A DNA stretch of 64,000 nt from Sphaerisporangium rubeum (GCF_014207705.1 NZ_JACHIU010000001.1:2286501-2350500); one strand, 5' to 3'. Positions 50,810-59,281 are shown, counted from the first letter of the stretch. Numbers and translations: made by a program. The notes: a model not told the origin generated them from the sequence alone.

Positions 50810-50824
50810 CCGCCGGTCCGCACG

Positions 50825-51481
50825 TCAGCCGTCGCCGTCCAGCAGGGCCTCGTCCAAGGGGACGAGGCCCTGCTGGAGCCCGACGATGGCGGCCTGGGTG
50901 CGATCGGCGACCCCGAGCTTGGCGAGGATGCTCGACACGTGGGTCTTCACCGTCTCCTTGCCGAGGGACAGCGAACGCGCGATCTCGATGTTGGAACGGC
51001 CTCGCGCCAGGGCCGTGAGCACCTCGCGCTCACGGGGGGTGAGCGCGGCCAGCGGGTCCGGCGGACCGGACCCGCGCATCCGTCTCACCAGCAGGCTCGC
51101 GATGCGGGGCTCCAGCACGCTGCCTCCGGTCGCGGCGGCCCGCACGGCCTCCACCACGCGGTCCACCGGCGTGGTCTTCGGCAGGTACGACAACGCGCCG
51201 AGGCGCAGCGCCTCCACGATCCGGTCGTCCTCGTGGAAGGACGTCAGCACGATCACCGCCGGCCGGCCCTCCCCGAGGCGGCGCAGCACGTCCAGCCCGT
51301 CCATGCCGGGCATCACCAGGTCGAGCAGCACCACCGCCGGCCGCAGCGCGCGAACCAGCGCCAGGGCCTGCTCGCCGGTGGCGCACTCGCCGGCCACCTC
51401 GACGCCGTCCACCTGCTCCAGGACGAAGCGCAGACCCTGCCGCACCACCTCGTGGTCGTCCACGATCAGCACCCGGATCAC
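50825..51481 (-). CDS. NarL/LuxR-type response regulator
   Basis: The 218-residue regulator has a receiver domain with phospho-acceptor Asp54 (VVLLDLVMPGM) and acidic pocket VDDHE, and a LuxR helix-turn-helix (LTPREREVLTALARGRSNIE, LGKETVKTHVSSILAKLG). Its GTG overlaps the stop of the histidine kinase gene, with which it forms a pair. The last codons coincide with a perfect 16-base-stem hairpin. It likely controls the facing ABC exporter operon, an inference from position. Confidence 0.94.
   Translation of the reverse strand: MIRVLIVDDHEVVRQGLRFVLEQVDGVEVAGECATGEQALALVRALRPAVVLLDLVMPGMDGLDVLRRLGEGRPAVIVLTSFHEDDRIVEALRLGALSYLPKTTPVDRVVEAVRAAATGGSVLEPRIASLLVRRMRGSGPPDPLAALTPREREVLTALARGRSNIEIARSLSLGKETVKTHVSSILAKLGVADRTQAAIVGLQQGLVPLDEALLDGDG
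50840..50875. terminator. Hairpin embedded in the 3' coding end of the response regulator
   Basis: CAGCAGGGCCTCGTCC (50,840-50,855) pairs perfectly with GGACGAGGCCCTGCTG (50,860-50,875) across a 4-base AAGG loop. It lies 30 bases past the exporter operon's stop on the plus strand and within the last codons of the response regulator on the minus strand, so it could end transcription from the left. Confidence 0.75.
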
Positions 51482-53025
51482 CGGGCCGCCACGTGGCCCG
51501 GCAGCGGCACCGACGCCGAGACGACGGTCCCGGCACCGGGCTCTCCCGCCACCTCGAACGTCCCCCCGAGTTCCGCCATCCGTTCGCGCATGAGCTTCAG
51601 CCCCATCCCGTGACCCGGCGACGGACGGTCCGGGTCGAACCCTCGTCCGTCGTCGGCGATCCGCAACCGCACCGCACCCGGCGCACCGCTCAGCCGCACC
51701 TCTACGACGCGCGGAGAACCGTGCCTGACCGCGTTCCCGAGGGCCTCCTGCGTGAGGCGCAGCAGCGCGTGCTCGGCCGCCGGCGGCAGCACGACCTCCT
51801 CAAGAACGGTGCGCACGGTGACGCCGAGCCGGGACTCGTACGCACGGCACAGTTCCTCCAGCGCGGGGACGAGCCCCGCGTCCTCCAGGGCCACCGGACG
51901 CAGCTCCAGCAGCAGGGCCTGCATCTCTCGCATGGTGCGCGCGGCCGTCCGCTCCATGGCCTCGGCCTCGCGGCCGAGCGCGGCCGGCGCGGCCAGGCGC
52001 AGGCCCGCGGCGAGCAGGCTCAGCGAGAAAAGGTCCTGCGAGATGGAGTCGTGCAGTTCCCTGGCGATCCGCGCGCGCTCGGCCTGCCGTGCCTCGGCCG
52101 TCGCCGCGTGCCGCTCGGCCGCCACGGCCGCGCCGAGGCGGTCGGTCATCCGGTTGAAGCCGTCCTCCAGCCGCCCCACCTCGTCGTCGCCCCGCACCGC
52201 CACCCTGCGCGTGAAGTCGCCTTCGGCCACCGCTGACGTGACCGCGGCCAGTCGCGTGACGCGGACGATCAGCCTGCGGGTGCTCAGCATGCCGAAAACC
52301 ACCCCCACCGGCACCACCAGCGCGAGCACGAGCAGCCCGGGAGCGAGCAGAGGACCGACGGAGTCGGTGAGCGGGACCACTCGCAGGTCCGCCGGCGCCT
52401 GGACGTAGACGTACCCGACGGTCCTGAAAGTTTCCGTGGGCTTCCCCGTGGCGGCCCCCGTCCGACCGTCCGCCGGCCCCACCGGATCCGGCACACCGGG
52501 CTCGCCGTCCTTGTCCAGCGGGCCGGAACCGGCGAGCACCGGGCTCATCCACCACACGGCGAGGCCGAGCGGAGTCACCCCCTTGCCGCCGGTGCCCTGC
52601 GGCAACTGCGACCGCGAAGCGGAGAGCACCACCCCCGGCGGGTACACGTCGTCCGCCGTGCCGGTCACCACACGGCCTGTGGCATCCGTCAGCACCTCCA
52701 CCGCCCCTGACGTGCTGTCGAACGGCAGTTCCCGCCTCTTGCCGTCCCGGTCGCCGAATCCGGTCTCGGCGGAGGAGTTCTTCGCCGCCATGGCGAGCAC
52801 GCCCCACTGGCTGAGGCCCGGCGCGAAGACGTTCACCTTGCCGAGCGTGGCGCCGATGACCTTCGCGTCCCTGCCGGCCTGGTTCTGCACCCGCCGCACC
52901 AGATCCGACCTTGATTCGGAGGTGACCATCAGCCCGAGCAGCACGCTCTCCACGATCAGTACCGCCGCCGCGGTGACCAGTACGTAGGACGCCGCCATCC
53001 GTGACCGCAGCCCGAACCGCCACAT
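51478..53025 (-). CDS. Sensor histidine kinase (HisKA_3)
   Basis: The 515-residue membrane kinase has a transmembrane segment near residues 12-34, an extracytoplasmic sensor (about 35-225), a second transmembrane segment (about 226-248), a HAMP domain (LAAVTSAVAEGDFTRRV), the phospho-acceptor helix with His325 (IARELHDSISQDL) and an HATPase domain (ALGNAVRHG, IADDGRGFD, GHGMGLKLMRERM). The ligand is unknown; the sensor has no recognised fold. It is translationally coupled to the response regulator. Confidence 0.94.
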   Translation of the reverse strand: MWRFGLRSRMAASYVLVTAAAVLIVESVLLGLMVTSESRSDLVRRVQNQAGRDAKVIGATLGKVNVFAPGLSQWGVLAMAAKNSSAETGFGDRDGKRRELPFDSTSGAVEVLTDATGRVVTGTADDVYPPGVVLSASRSQLPQGTGGKGVTPLGLAVWWMSPVLAGSGPLDKDGEPGVPDPVGPADGRTGAATGKPTETFRTVGYVYVQAPADLRVVPLTDSVGPLLAPGLLVLALVVPVGVVFGMLSTRRLIVRVTRLAAVTSAVAEGDFTRRVAVRGDDEVGRLEDGFNRMTDRLGAAVAAERHAATAEARQAERARIARELHDSISQDLFSLSLLAAGLRLAAPAALGREAEAMERTAARTMREMQALLLELRPVALEDAGLVPALEELCRAYESRLGVTVRTVLEEVVLPPAAEHALLRLTQEALGNAVRHGSPRVVEVRLSGAPGAVRLRIADDGRGFDPDRPSPGHGMGLKLMRERMAELGGTFEVAGEPGAGTVVSASVPLPGHVAAR

Positions 53026-53146
53026 CCCCGCAGCGTAACGTTTCGGTAGTTATTTCCCCTCCCTCTGCCGGGGGAGGGTCCCCGGCTCTTCCCGGCGGGC
53101 ATGAGGTCGTACGAGCCTTGGAAGGAGGAGGGGAAGGAGGACAAAG

Positions 53147-53341
53147 GTGTACGCGACCATAGGGGATCGGCTCGTCGTGCACGGGACGACGGTGGGGCAC
53201 CCGGACCGGCCGGGCCTGATCATCGAGGTCCGCGGCCCGGACGGATGTCCGCCCTACGTCGTGCGCTTCGACGACGGCCATGTCGGGCTGGTGTTCCCAG
53301 GGCCGGACGCGATTGTCGTCCCAGCTCAACGGGGACCATAA
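53147..53341 (+). CDS. DUF1918 domain protein
   Basis: The 64-residue protein has the DUF1918 layout: GDRLVVHGTTVGHPDRPGLI, then GPDGCPPYVVRFDDGHVGLV and a final VVPA. The fold is a small SH3-like barrel of unknown function; such proteins are frequent in actinobacteria. GGAAGGAGG lies about 8 bases before the GTG. The YjbQ gene starts 9 bases after the stop, so the two form a pair. Confidence 0.9.
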   Translation: MYATIGDRLVVHGTTVGHPDRPGLIIEVRGPDGCPPYVVRFDDGHVGLVFPGPDAIVVPAQRGP

Positions 53342-53350
53342 GATCCGAAG

Positions 53351-53758
53351 GTGAGATCTCAGACGTTCGAGGTGAATACCGGGAGCACGGAAAGGGTGCA
53401 TGACATCACCCGAAGGTGCGAGGAGTTCGCGCGTTCCTGCGGAGGCGACGGGCTGTTGCACGTCTTCGTCCCGCACGCGACCGCGGGGGTGGCGCTGCTG
53501 GAACTCGGGTCCGGCAGCGACGACGACCTCCTCGACGCGCTGCGGGAACTGCTGCCGGCCGACGACCGGTGGCGGCACGCGCACGGCTCGCGCGGCCACG
53601 GCAGATCACACGTCATGCCGGCGCTGATCCCGCCGTACGCGACCATCCCGGTCATCGACGGACGGCTGGCGCTCGGCACATGGCAGTCTGTGGCGATCGT
53701 GGACCTCAACATCGACAACACGGAACGACGTGTTCGTTTGTCGTTTTTGTCGAACTAA
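53351..53758 (+). CDS. YjbQ-family protein (UPF0047)
   Basis: The 135-residue protein matches YjbQ: a first half with DITRRCEEFARSCGGDGLLHVF, the HATAGV histidine motif, RWRHAHGSRGHGRSHVMPAL and LGTWQSVAIVDL. Some YjbQ proteins have weak thiamine-phosphate synthase activity in vitro, but the biological role is not settled. The GTG start follows the DUF1918 gene closely. It runs toward DUF3052. Confidence 0.9.
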   Translation: MRSQTFEVNTGSTERVHDITRRCEEFARSCGGDGLLHVFVPHATAGVALLELGSGSDDDLLDALRELLPADDRWRHAHGSRGHGRSHVMPALIPPYATIPVIDGRLALGTWQSVAIVDLNIDNTERRVRLSFLSN

Positions 53759-53893
53759 CAGATAACGGTGCGGGTCACCGGCCGTGGCGACCGTTGACGA
53801 CGACGGGTCACAGCGTGTGGACTGTGCCGAAGCGGCCTCACGGAGGCCGGTGAACCGCATACGTGCGGGGCCATCCAAGCAGGAGGGACAAAC

Positions 53894-54322
53894 GTGAGCG
53901 CGACCGCGGGTCAGGCGCAGGGCGAGCGCGGCCTGGCCGAGCGACTCGGTCTGAAGCCGGGTCAGGTGGTGCAGGAGATCGGCTGGGACGAGGACACCGA
54001 CGAAGAACTCAGGCAGTCGATAGAGGAGCTCACCGGCAACGAGCTCCTCGACGAGGACGCCGAAGACGTCGTCGACGTGGTGCTCATGTGGTGGCGGGAC
54101 GGCGACGGCGACCTGTTCGACGCGCTGAGCGACGCCATGACCGCGCTGGCCGACGGGGGGCAGATCTGGCTCCTCACGCCGAAGGTCGGCAGGGACGGCC
54201 ACGTCGAGCCCAGCGACATCGGAGAGGACGCCGCCACTGCGGGCCTCTCGCAGACCAGCAGTGTCAGCGCGGCCCGCGACTGGTCGGGTACGCGGCTCGT
54301 CGCGCCCAAGGGACGCCGCTAG
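53894..54322 (+). CDS. DUF3052 family protein
   Basis: The 142-residue acidic protein begins with LAERLGLKPGQVVQEIGWDED and contains ELLDEDAEDVVDVVLMWWRDG and IWLLTPKVGRDGHVEPSDIG. The family is confined to actinobacteria and has no proven function. It lies beside an AhpE-type peroxiredoxin, the arrangement I recall in Streptomyces. AGGAGGGAC lies upstream of the GTG start. Confidence 0.9.
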   Translation: MSATAGQAQGERGLAERLGLKPGQVVQEIGWDEDTDEELRQSIEELTGNELLDEDAEDVVDVVLMWWRDGDGDLFDALSDAMTALADGGQIWLLTPKVGRDGHVEPSDIGEDAATAGLSQTSSVSAARDWSGTRLVAPKGRR

Positions 54323-54343
54323 AGACTTCCTCCGCCGCCATCG

Positions 54344-54378
54344 CTGCCGTACGGCTGACGCTTCGAGCCGTACGGCAG
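54344..54378. terminator. Hairpin between DUF3052 and ahpE
   Basis: CTGCCGTACGGCT (54,344-54,356) pairs perfectly with AGCCGTACGGCAG (54,366-54,378) across a 9-base loop. It lies 22 bases after the DUF3052 stop and may act as a terminator or as a read-through attenuator for the peroxiredoxin gene. Confidence 0.65.
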
Positions 54379-54428
54379 ACGGATGTGCCCAGACGGTCAA
54401 ATGTTCAACGTGCGAAGGGAGAAGCGGC

Positions 54429-54887
54429 ATGGCGGTCGACATCGGCGACAAGGCCCCGGACTTCGCCCTCAGAGACCAGCACGGCGCGCCGGTACGGCTC
54501 TCCGACTTCCTGGGAAAGCGTGTCGTGCTCATGTTCTACCCCCTGGCCTTCAGCGGGGGATGCCACGGAGAGCTGTGCGCCATCCGCGACGACTTCCTCG
54601 TCGCCGCACCCCCCGACGTCCAGGTGCTCACCGTCTCCGTCGACTCCATGTTCAGCCACCGGGCCTGGGCCGACCGGGAGAAGTTCAACTTCCCCCTGCT
54701 GTCGGACTTCTGGCCGCACGGAGCGGTGGCGCAGGCGTACGGTGTCTTCGATGAGGACAAGGGCTTCGCCGTGCGAGGCACCTTCGTCATCGACGGCGAA
54801 GGCGTGGTCCGCTGGAAGGCGATCAACCCCACCGCCGCGCCGCGCGACATCTCCGGGTACCTCCGGGTACTCGACGACATCTCGTAG
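54429..54887 (+). CDS. ahpE: AhpE-type peroxiredoxin
   Basis: The 152-residue enzyme reduces peroxides with a cysteine thiol. The peroxidatic Cys45 lies in YPLAFSGGCHGELC, matching mycobacterial AhpE Cys45; a second Cys50 is close by. DIGDKAPDFALRDQHGAPV and the RGTFVIDGEGVVRWKA segment are typical. I chose the ATG at 54,429 by alignment to AhpE starts. It follows DUF3052 after a hairpin. Confidence 0.92.
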   Translation: MAVDIGDKAPDFALRDQHGAPVRLSDFLGKRVVLMFYPLAFSGGCHGELCAIRDDFLVAAPPDVQVLTVSVDSMFSHRAWADREKFNFPLLSDFWPHGAVAQAYGVFDEDKGFAVRGTFVIDGEGVVRWKAINPTAAPRDISGYLRVLDDIS

Positions 54888-54945
54888 CACCGGCCGCCTC
54901 TCAGCCCCGGAGACGGCCAAGGCGAGGACGAAGGCGGTGGCGACG

Positions 54946-55296
54946 ATGCCCTGCTACCGATGCGGGATCCGCCAGACGGACCCCATCCGCGGCGCCAGCC
55001 CCTGGCGCCGCGCCGTACACCACGACTCCCAGGTCCTGATCTGCCCCACCTGCCAGACCAACCACGACCTGGACTTGGACCGTTGCACCACCTGCGACTC
55101 CACCACCCTCATCTGCCGCCTCGGCGAAATAGAATGCCGCACCTGCGGCACCACCCGCCCCACCCAAACCAGCCCTCCCACCCCCACCCCCCAGATAACC
55201 GGCCTCTCAGAAGAAGTAGCCGCCGCCCTGACCAGAGTCCTAGGCACCACCCCCCACCCCCCGGACCCACCCCCCCGCCGCACCCGAGTGCCCTGA
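54946..55296 (+). CDS. Small zinc-ribbon protein
   Basis: The 116-residue protein carries four Cys pairs: CYRCG, CPTC, CTTC and CRTCG, with an additional Cys in LICRLG, enough for two zinc ribbons. The Pro/Thr-rich C-terminal tail looks disordered. Function unknown. The ATG at 54,946 is in a family-like position; a GTG at 54,937 is in frame. It follows ahpE after 58 bases on the same strand. Confidence 0.65.
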   Translation: MPCYRCGIRQTDPIRGASPWRRAVHHDSQVLICPTCQTNHDLDLDRCTTCDSTTLICRLGEIECRTCGTTRPTQTSPPTPTPQITGLSEEVAAALTRVLGTTPHPPDPPPRRTRVP

Positions 55297-55715
55297 CCCC
55301 ACCCACCCTCGCCTCCGGGCTGTCCGGCTGGTCAAAGGGTCACAACCCACCCACAGCACCTCACTCAGTGCACCTCACTGCACCTGACTCACTCGATCTC
55401 ACTCTCTTGCACCCCACTCACCTGGCCTCTGAGGTGTGCTGGTCGAAGGGCCACAACCCACTCCACCCACTGCACTCCACCACCGCGGCAACCGAACTTC
55501 TCCGTTTCGGTCCAGCAGCGACGCTTTCCGGCGCCGACGCGGTGGGAAGTGGTACGGCGAAATCGGCGCCGCCTTACGGTGACCGGCCGGTGGAGGCGGA
55601 CCTCAGGGCGGTTTTGACGTGCGGGAGACTCGTCCGCGACACTGCGCGGGACACACGGTGAGTGGCGAAGGGGAAAGACTCCGGTGCACAGCTTCATCCT
55701 CGGCGAGGCCGCCGT
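55297..55715. other. Intergenic region with repeats
   Basis: This gap holds no supported gene. It contains an imperfect direct repeat of CTGGTCAAAGGGTCACAACC (55,331 and, as CTGGTCGAAGGGCCACAACC, about 55,439). A copy of the GGCGCC-35 dispersed repeat also lies here. Confidence 0.5.
55530..55592 (+). repeat. Fourth direct copy of the GGCGCC-35 dispersed repeat
   Basis: GGCGCCGACGCGGTGGGA at 55,530 is followed by GTGGTACGGCGAA, a second GGCGCC at 55,565 (35 bases after the first), TACGGTGACC and GCCGGT. It is more diverged than the copies near 10 kb but keeps the spacing. It lies 45 kb away from them, upstream of the ROK gene. Confidence 0.75.
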
Positions 55716-56687
55716 ATGACCACCCATGTCGTGGCCCTGGACGTAGGCGGTACCTCGATGAAAGGCGGCCTGGTCACCGCCGGAGGCGACATCCTCCTCA
55801 CCGACCGCCGCCCCACCCCCCGCACCGAGGGCCCCGGCAAGGTCATCGCCACGATCCGTGAGTTCATCGCCGACCTCGCCGGCGCCGGCGAAACCCCTCC
55901 GACCGCCGTAGGCGTCGTGGTCCCCGGCCCCGTATCCGACAACACCGCCGTCTACTCCTCCAACATCGGCTGGCGCGACGTCCCCGCATCGGACTTCAAC
56001 CCGTTGGACGTCCCGATCCGCCTGGGCCACGACGTCCGCTCGGCCGGCCTCGCGGAGAGCGTCCTAGGCGCCGCACGCCACCAGCAGGACTTCCTCTTCC
56101 TCTCCATAGGCACCGGCATCGCCGGCGCCATGATCCTGAACAACACCCCCTACCCCGGCGCCACCGGCTGGAGCGGCGAGATCGGCCACATCCCCGTCTT
56201 CCCCACCGGCGAACAATGCGCCTGCGGCCAGACCGGCTGCCTGGAAACCTACGCCTCCGCCGCCTCCATAGCCCGCCGCTACACCGAGTCCCTGACCAGA
56301 GCCAGCTCCATCACCCCCACCCCGGCCCCCGCCACCCCACCCACCGCCGAGGACGTCATCACCCGAGCCGAACGCGGCGACCCCCAAGCCACCGAGGTGT
56401 GGAACGAAGCCCTGGAAGCCCTGACCCTGGCCCTGGCCACCTACACCCTCCTCCTGGACCCCACCTCCATCGTCCTCGGCGGCGGCCTGTCCCAAGCAGG
56501 CCCAACCCTGAGCACCCCCGTGGCCGAACGCCTCCAACGCAAACTCACCTGGCGCACCGCCCCCCAGATCCACCACACCCTCCTCGGCACCAACGCCGGC
56601 ATGCTAGGCGCCGCCCTCCTGGCTTGGAAATCGACACAACCCCCCACCCCACCTCTCGATGTGCCCACCCACCCACCGGTACCGTAA
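55716..56687 (+). CDS. ROK-family sugar kinase or regulator-like protein
   Basis: The 323-residue protein has the ROK fold: ATP-binding ALDVGGTSMKGGLV at the start, the sugar/zinc motif GEIGHIPVFPTGEQCACG followed by QTGCLE, and VLGGGLSQAG near the end. No N-terminal winged helix is present, so it should be a kinase of glucose, N-acetylglucosamine or a similar sugar rather than a repressor. The C-terminal half uses unusually long runs of C. The ATG at 55,716 is the family-like start. Confidence 0.9.
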   Translation: MTTHVVALDVGGTSMKGGLVTAGGDILLTDRRPTPRTEGPGKVIATIREFIADLAGAGETPPTAVGVVVPGPVSDNTAVYSSNIGWRDVPASDFNPLDVPIRLGHDVRSAGLAESVLGAARHQQDFLFLSIGTGIAGAMILNNTPYPGATGWSGEIGHIPVFPTGEQCACGQTGCLETYASAASIARRYTESLTRASSITPTPAPATPPTAEDVITRAERGDPQATEVWNEALEALTLALATYTLLLDPTSIVLGGGLSQAGPTLSTPVAERLQRKLTWRTAPQIHHTLLGTNAGMLGAALLAWKSTQPPTPPLDVPTHPPVP

Positions 56688-56706
56688 GGTTGTGGTCCAC
56701 CAGGAA

Positions 56707-56781
56707 GGGCGCTTAGCTCAGCGGTAGAGCACTCGCCTTACAAGCGAGGGGTCACTGGTTCGAACCCAGTAGCGCCCACCA
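56707..56781 (+). tRNA. tRNA-Val (anticodon UAC)
   Basis: The 75-base sequence folds as a cloverleaf: acceptor GGGCGCT pairs with AGCGCCC, the D arm is GCTCAGCGGTAGAGC, the anticodon stem CTCGC/GCGAG holds loop CTTACAA with anticodon TAC, and the T arm is CTGGTTCGAACCCAG. CCA is encoded at 56,779-56,781. It reads GUA/GUG valine codons. Confidence 0.96.
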
Positions 56782-56934
56782 GCCAAAACGCCCCATCTCC
56801 GATCATGGAAACGGGGCGTGGGTGACAACGTGAGTGACTAAGGGTTCTCGGGCATCGGGAAGATGCCGTCCATGGTGGTCGCACCCTCTTGGATGACCGG
56901 GCTGCGCCGCAGTTCTCTGGGGCCCAGTCCTTTC

Positions 56935-57340
56935 GGGGTCGCGCATGGCGGTCTCCACCTGGTTCCGCTCGGTCCGGAGCACAACGAGCGCGACTACCGC
57001 GCCTGGACGTCGAGCGTGGCGCACATCCGCCGCACACCTGGCTTCGAGATGTTCCTGGCCCGAGCCCATGAGCCTCGACGACAACCTGCGCGACCTCATC
57101 TGGTACGTCGGCGGCCCCCGTCGGCGGACCGGTTTCACCTACTCCGTCCTGATCGGCGATGAGGTGGTGGGCTGCGGGGACATCTACCCCTTCGGCCGGT
57201 CGTGCCACGCACGGTGCGCTCGTGGGTGCGCCTGAGCGTCGCGCACCTGGACAAGCCGCTTTACGAGCTGGTCGAGGGCTGGCTGCGCAGTTCCTGGCCG
57301 TTCACCGGCCTCGACTACGTCCCCGCACCGGGTGACGCGA
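56935..57340 (+). pseudogene. Frameshifted GNAT acetyltransferase pseudogene
   Basis: Three frames in succession encode pieces of one GNAT-like protein. The first reads GLHLVPLGPEHNERDYRAWT and HIRRTPGFE. A shift near 57,053 leads to SWPEPMSLDDNLRDLIWYVG and GFTYSVLIGDEVVGCGDIYP. A second shift near 57,195-57,210 leads to VRSWVRLSVAHLDKPLYELV and GWLRSSWPFTGLDYVP. The order and content match a small actinobacterial acetyltransferase of about 170 residues. The start is lost or unclear, so it should be inactive unless sequencing errors explain both shifts. Confidence 0.75.
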
Positions 57341-57359
57341 GCTCTCCACCGAGAGCTTG

Positions 57360-58079
57360 TCACCTCTCCCAAGTGGTGAACGCGATCGTCAGCACGGGGC
57401 CTTGGCCGGCCTCCTGGACGGTGACCAGCGCCGTCCGGCCTTGGTCGGTGCGCGAGCACACCTGCGACCCGGCCGCCAGGTCGGCGAGGGGGATCCGGGC
57501 GACCCGGCTGTCCTCCTCGGCCAGCGCCCTCCTGCACGCGGCGTACCCCCCGGATCCCGCGTCCGCGAGGAGGACCATCGACCGCTCGGTCCCGTCGTAT
57601 GAGTGGATCTCGCCGTCCTCGATGATGATGTCCGTCCGTCCGCCCGGGTCCGGCTGGAAATCCTTCCCCCACTGCTCGACGATCGTCCCGTAGCCCCGGT
57701 GGCCGCTGTCCAGATCGACTTTGTCCGTCTCCGGCGCCGGGAACGACGAGGGCGGGCCGAGCGCGAAGCCCTGCCTGTCGATCACCACCCGCGGGCTCCC
57801 GGGCGGTGCGGTGGTCGGCGGCGAGCCGGTTGTTCTGCCCGGCTGCCGTCCCTCCGTCACGGGGGAGGCCGGCCGCTCCAGGACAAGGACCAGGAGGGTG
57901 ATGATCAGGCTCGCCGATCCGCTCAGCACTGCGATCACGAATCCGAGCCGTTCCATCGACCGCCAGAACGTTGTCGCCTTCCCCGCACGGCGGTGTCTGC
58001 GCGCGAGAACGCCGATCGCGATCCCCGCGGCCAGGACCAGAACGCCGATGACGATCGCGAGGATGCGCATATCGGTCAT
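57360..58079 (-). CDS. Predicted membrane protein of unknown function
   Basis: The 239-residue protein has two transmembrane segments near the N-terminus (ILAIVIGVLVLAAGIAIGVL; FVIAVLSGSASLIITLLVLVL), a Pro/Thr-rich linker and an exported C-terminal domain with two cysteines (YAACRRAL, GSQVCSRTDQGR) and GRTALVTVQEAG. The terminal domain resembles small beta-rich domains that actinobacteria use for extracellular sensing or binding, but I do not recognise it. ATG 58,079 has GGAGAG 6 bases upstream. Confidence 0.7.
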   Translation of the reverse strand: MTDMRILAIVIGVLVLAAGIAIGVLARRHRRAGKATTFWRSMERLGFVIAVLSGSASLIITLLVLVLERPASPVTEGRQPGRTTGSPPTTAPPGSPRVVIDRQGFALGPPSSFPAPETDKVDLDSGHRGYGTIVEQWGKDFQPDPGGRTDIIIEDGEIHSYDGTERSMVLLADAGSGGYAACRRALAEEDSRVARIPLADLAAGSQVCSRTDQGRTALVTVQEAGQGPVLTIAFTTWER

Positions 58080-58717
58080 ATATGTCTCTCCAGCACTCCG
58101 TGCTCGTGGTAAGCCGATGGTGGGGTCATCTTCCCGCACAGATCATCAGGATGGCGTCGAATCCGCGGAGATATCTCTATCCGTTAAGTCAGATATACGG
58201 CGTGATAAGGGGGCCAAAGCGACAATTCTGACTATAAATCGTTTTCCAATATGGCCAGGATTGAGGCTTTTATCGTGTCGGTCGTTGATCATCCCTGGAG
58301 AGATGACAACCTGTCGACGGCGCGTGATGTGGGCTCTGGCACTGATTCCGTGAAGCGAGCCGCTTCAGTCGGCGAGGAGGACGCGTTTGCGCAGACGGCC
58401 GGGGTTGGCTCGGCCGTACATCTGGCGCTTGAGGGCCTTGACGCGATTGACGTGGCCGAACCGTGCCGGGTCGATGGAGACTCTGGTGTGCTCCAAGCTC
58501 CGTGGAGCTGGATCACTGGATTCGTGATGCCACGATGACCATGGTCTCGACCTCTATCGGGGTCGGCATGCCCACCGTCGGCACTCGGGCTCAGCTGAGT
58601 ACGCCGGGCCGGGTCTCGGAACACGGGGATTCCCTGTGGACGCAGATCGTGCACCGATCAGGTTTCCGGGCCGTGTCCGTCTGTATGTGTGAGATCGACT
58701 CACGAGAGGCTGGCACG
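58080..58717. other. Intergenic region with IS remnant, lower GC
   Basis: About 58,140-58,320 is clearly less GC-rich than the genome (ACTATAAATCGTTTTCCAAT, about 58,230) and may be of foreign origin or promoter DNA. A transposase tail follows. I see no intact gene in the 638 bases. Confidence 0.5.
58365..58475 (-). mobile_element. Transposase 3' remnant (ISL3-like C-terminus)
   Basis: Read on the minus strand the segment encodes ARFGHVNRVKALKRQMYG followed by RANPGRLRKRVLLAD and a stop. The pattern VNRxKxxKRQMYGRAxxxLLRKRVLL is typical of the end of ISL3-family and related transposases. The rest of the gene is absent, so this is an inactive fragment; inverted repeats were not found. Confidence 0.65.
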
Positions 58718-59281
58718 ATGCGGAAACTGATCTTCGGCATGAACCTGAGTGTGGACGGCTACATCGCTGCGGCCGGCGACGAGCTCGGCTGGAGCGCGCC
58801 GAGCGATGAGCTGTTCCAGTGGTGGTCCGACCGGGTGGCGGGGACCGGTCTGGCGTTGTACGGGCGCAAGCTGTGGGAGACGATGAGCGCCGACTGGCCG
58901 ACCGCTGACCAGCGGCCTGGCGCCAGCCCGGCGGAGATCGAGTTCGCCCGCCGCTGGCGGGAGATGCCGAAGGTGGTGTTCTCCTCGACGATCAGCACGG
59001 TCGACTGGAACGCTCGTCTGGTCACCGGTGACGCGGTCGCCGAGATCAGCCGGCTCAAGGCCGAGGACGGCGGCCCGATGGACATCTGCGGCGCCACGCT
59101 CGCCGGGGCGGCCATGCGGGCCGGGCTGATCGACGAGTACGTACTTGTCACCCACCCGGTCCTGGTCGGCGGCGGCACGCCGTTCTATACGGCACTGGAC
59201 AGCTGGGTGAACCTGAACCTGCTGGAGACGCGGACGTTTGCCGGCGGCATGGTGCTGACCCGTTACGAGACGAGGCGATGA
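58718..59281 (+). CDS. Dihydrofolate reductase-like (RibD C-terminal) protein
   Basis: The 187-residue protein begins MRKLIFGMNLSVDGYIAAAG and contains LYGRKLWETMSADWPTADQR, KVVFSSTISTVDWNARLVTG and LVTHPVLVGGGTPFY, the RibD_C/dihydrofolate reductase-like family. Members bind NADPH; the substrate of these stand-alone proteins is unknown. GAGAGG lies 9 bases before the ATG. It lies beside a sigma factor gene with an NTF2-like tail, an association I recall in other actinobacteria. Confidence 0.88.
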   Translation: MRKLIFGMNLSVDGYIAAAGDELGWSAPSDELFQWWSDRVAGTGLALYGRKLWETMSADWPTADQRPGASPAEIEFARRWREMPKVVFSSTISTVDWNARLVTGDAVAEISRLKAEDGGPMDICGATLAGAAMRAGLIDEYVLVTHPVLVGGGTPFYTALDSWVNLNLLETRTFAGGMVLTRYETRR

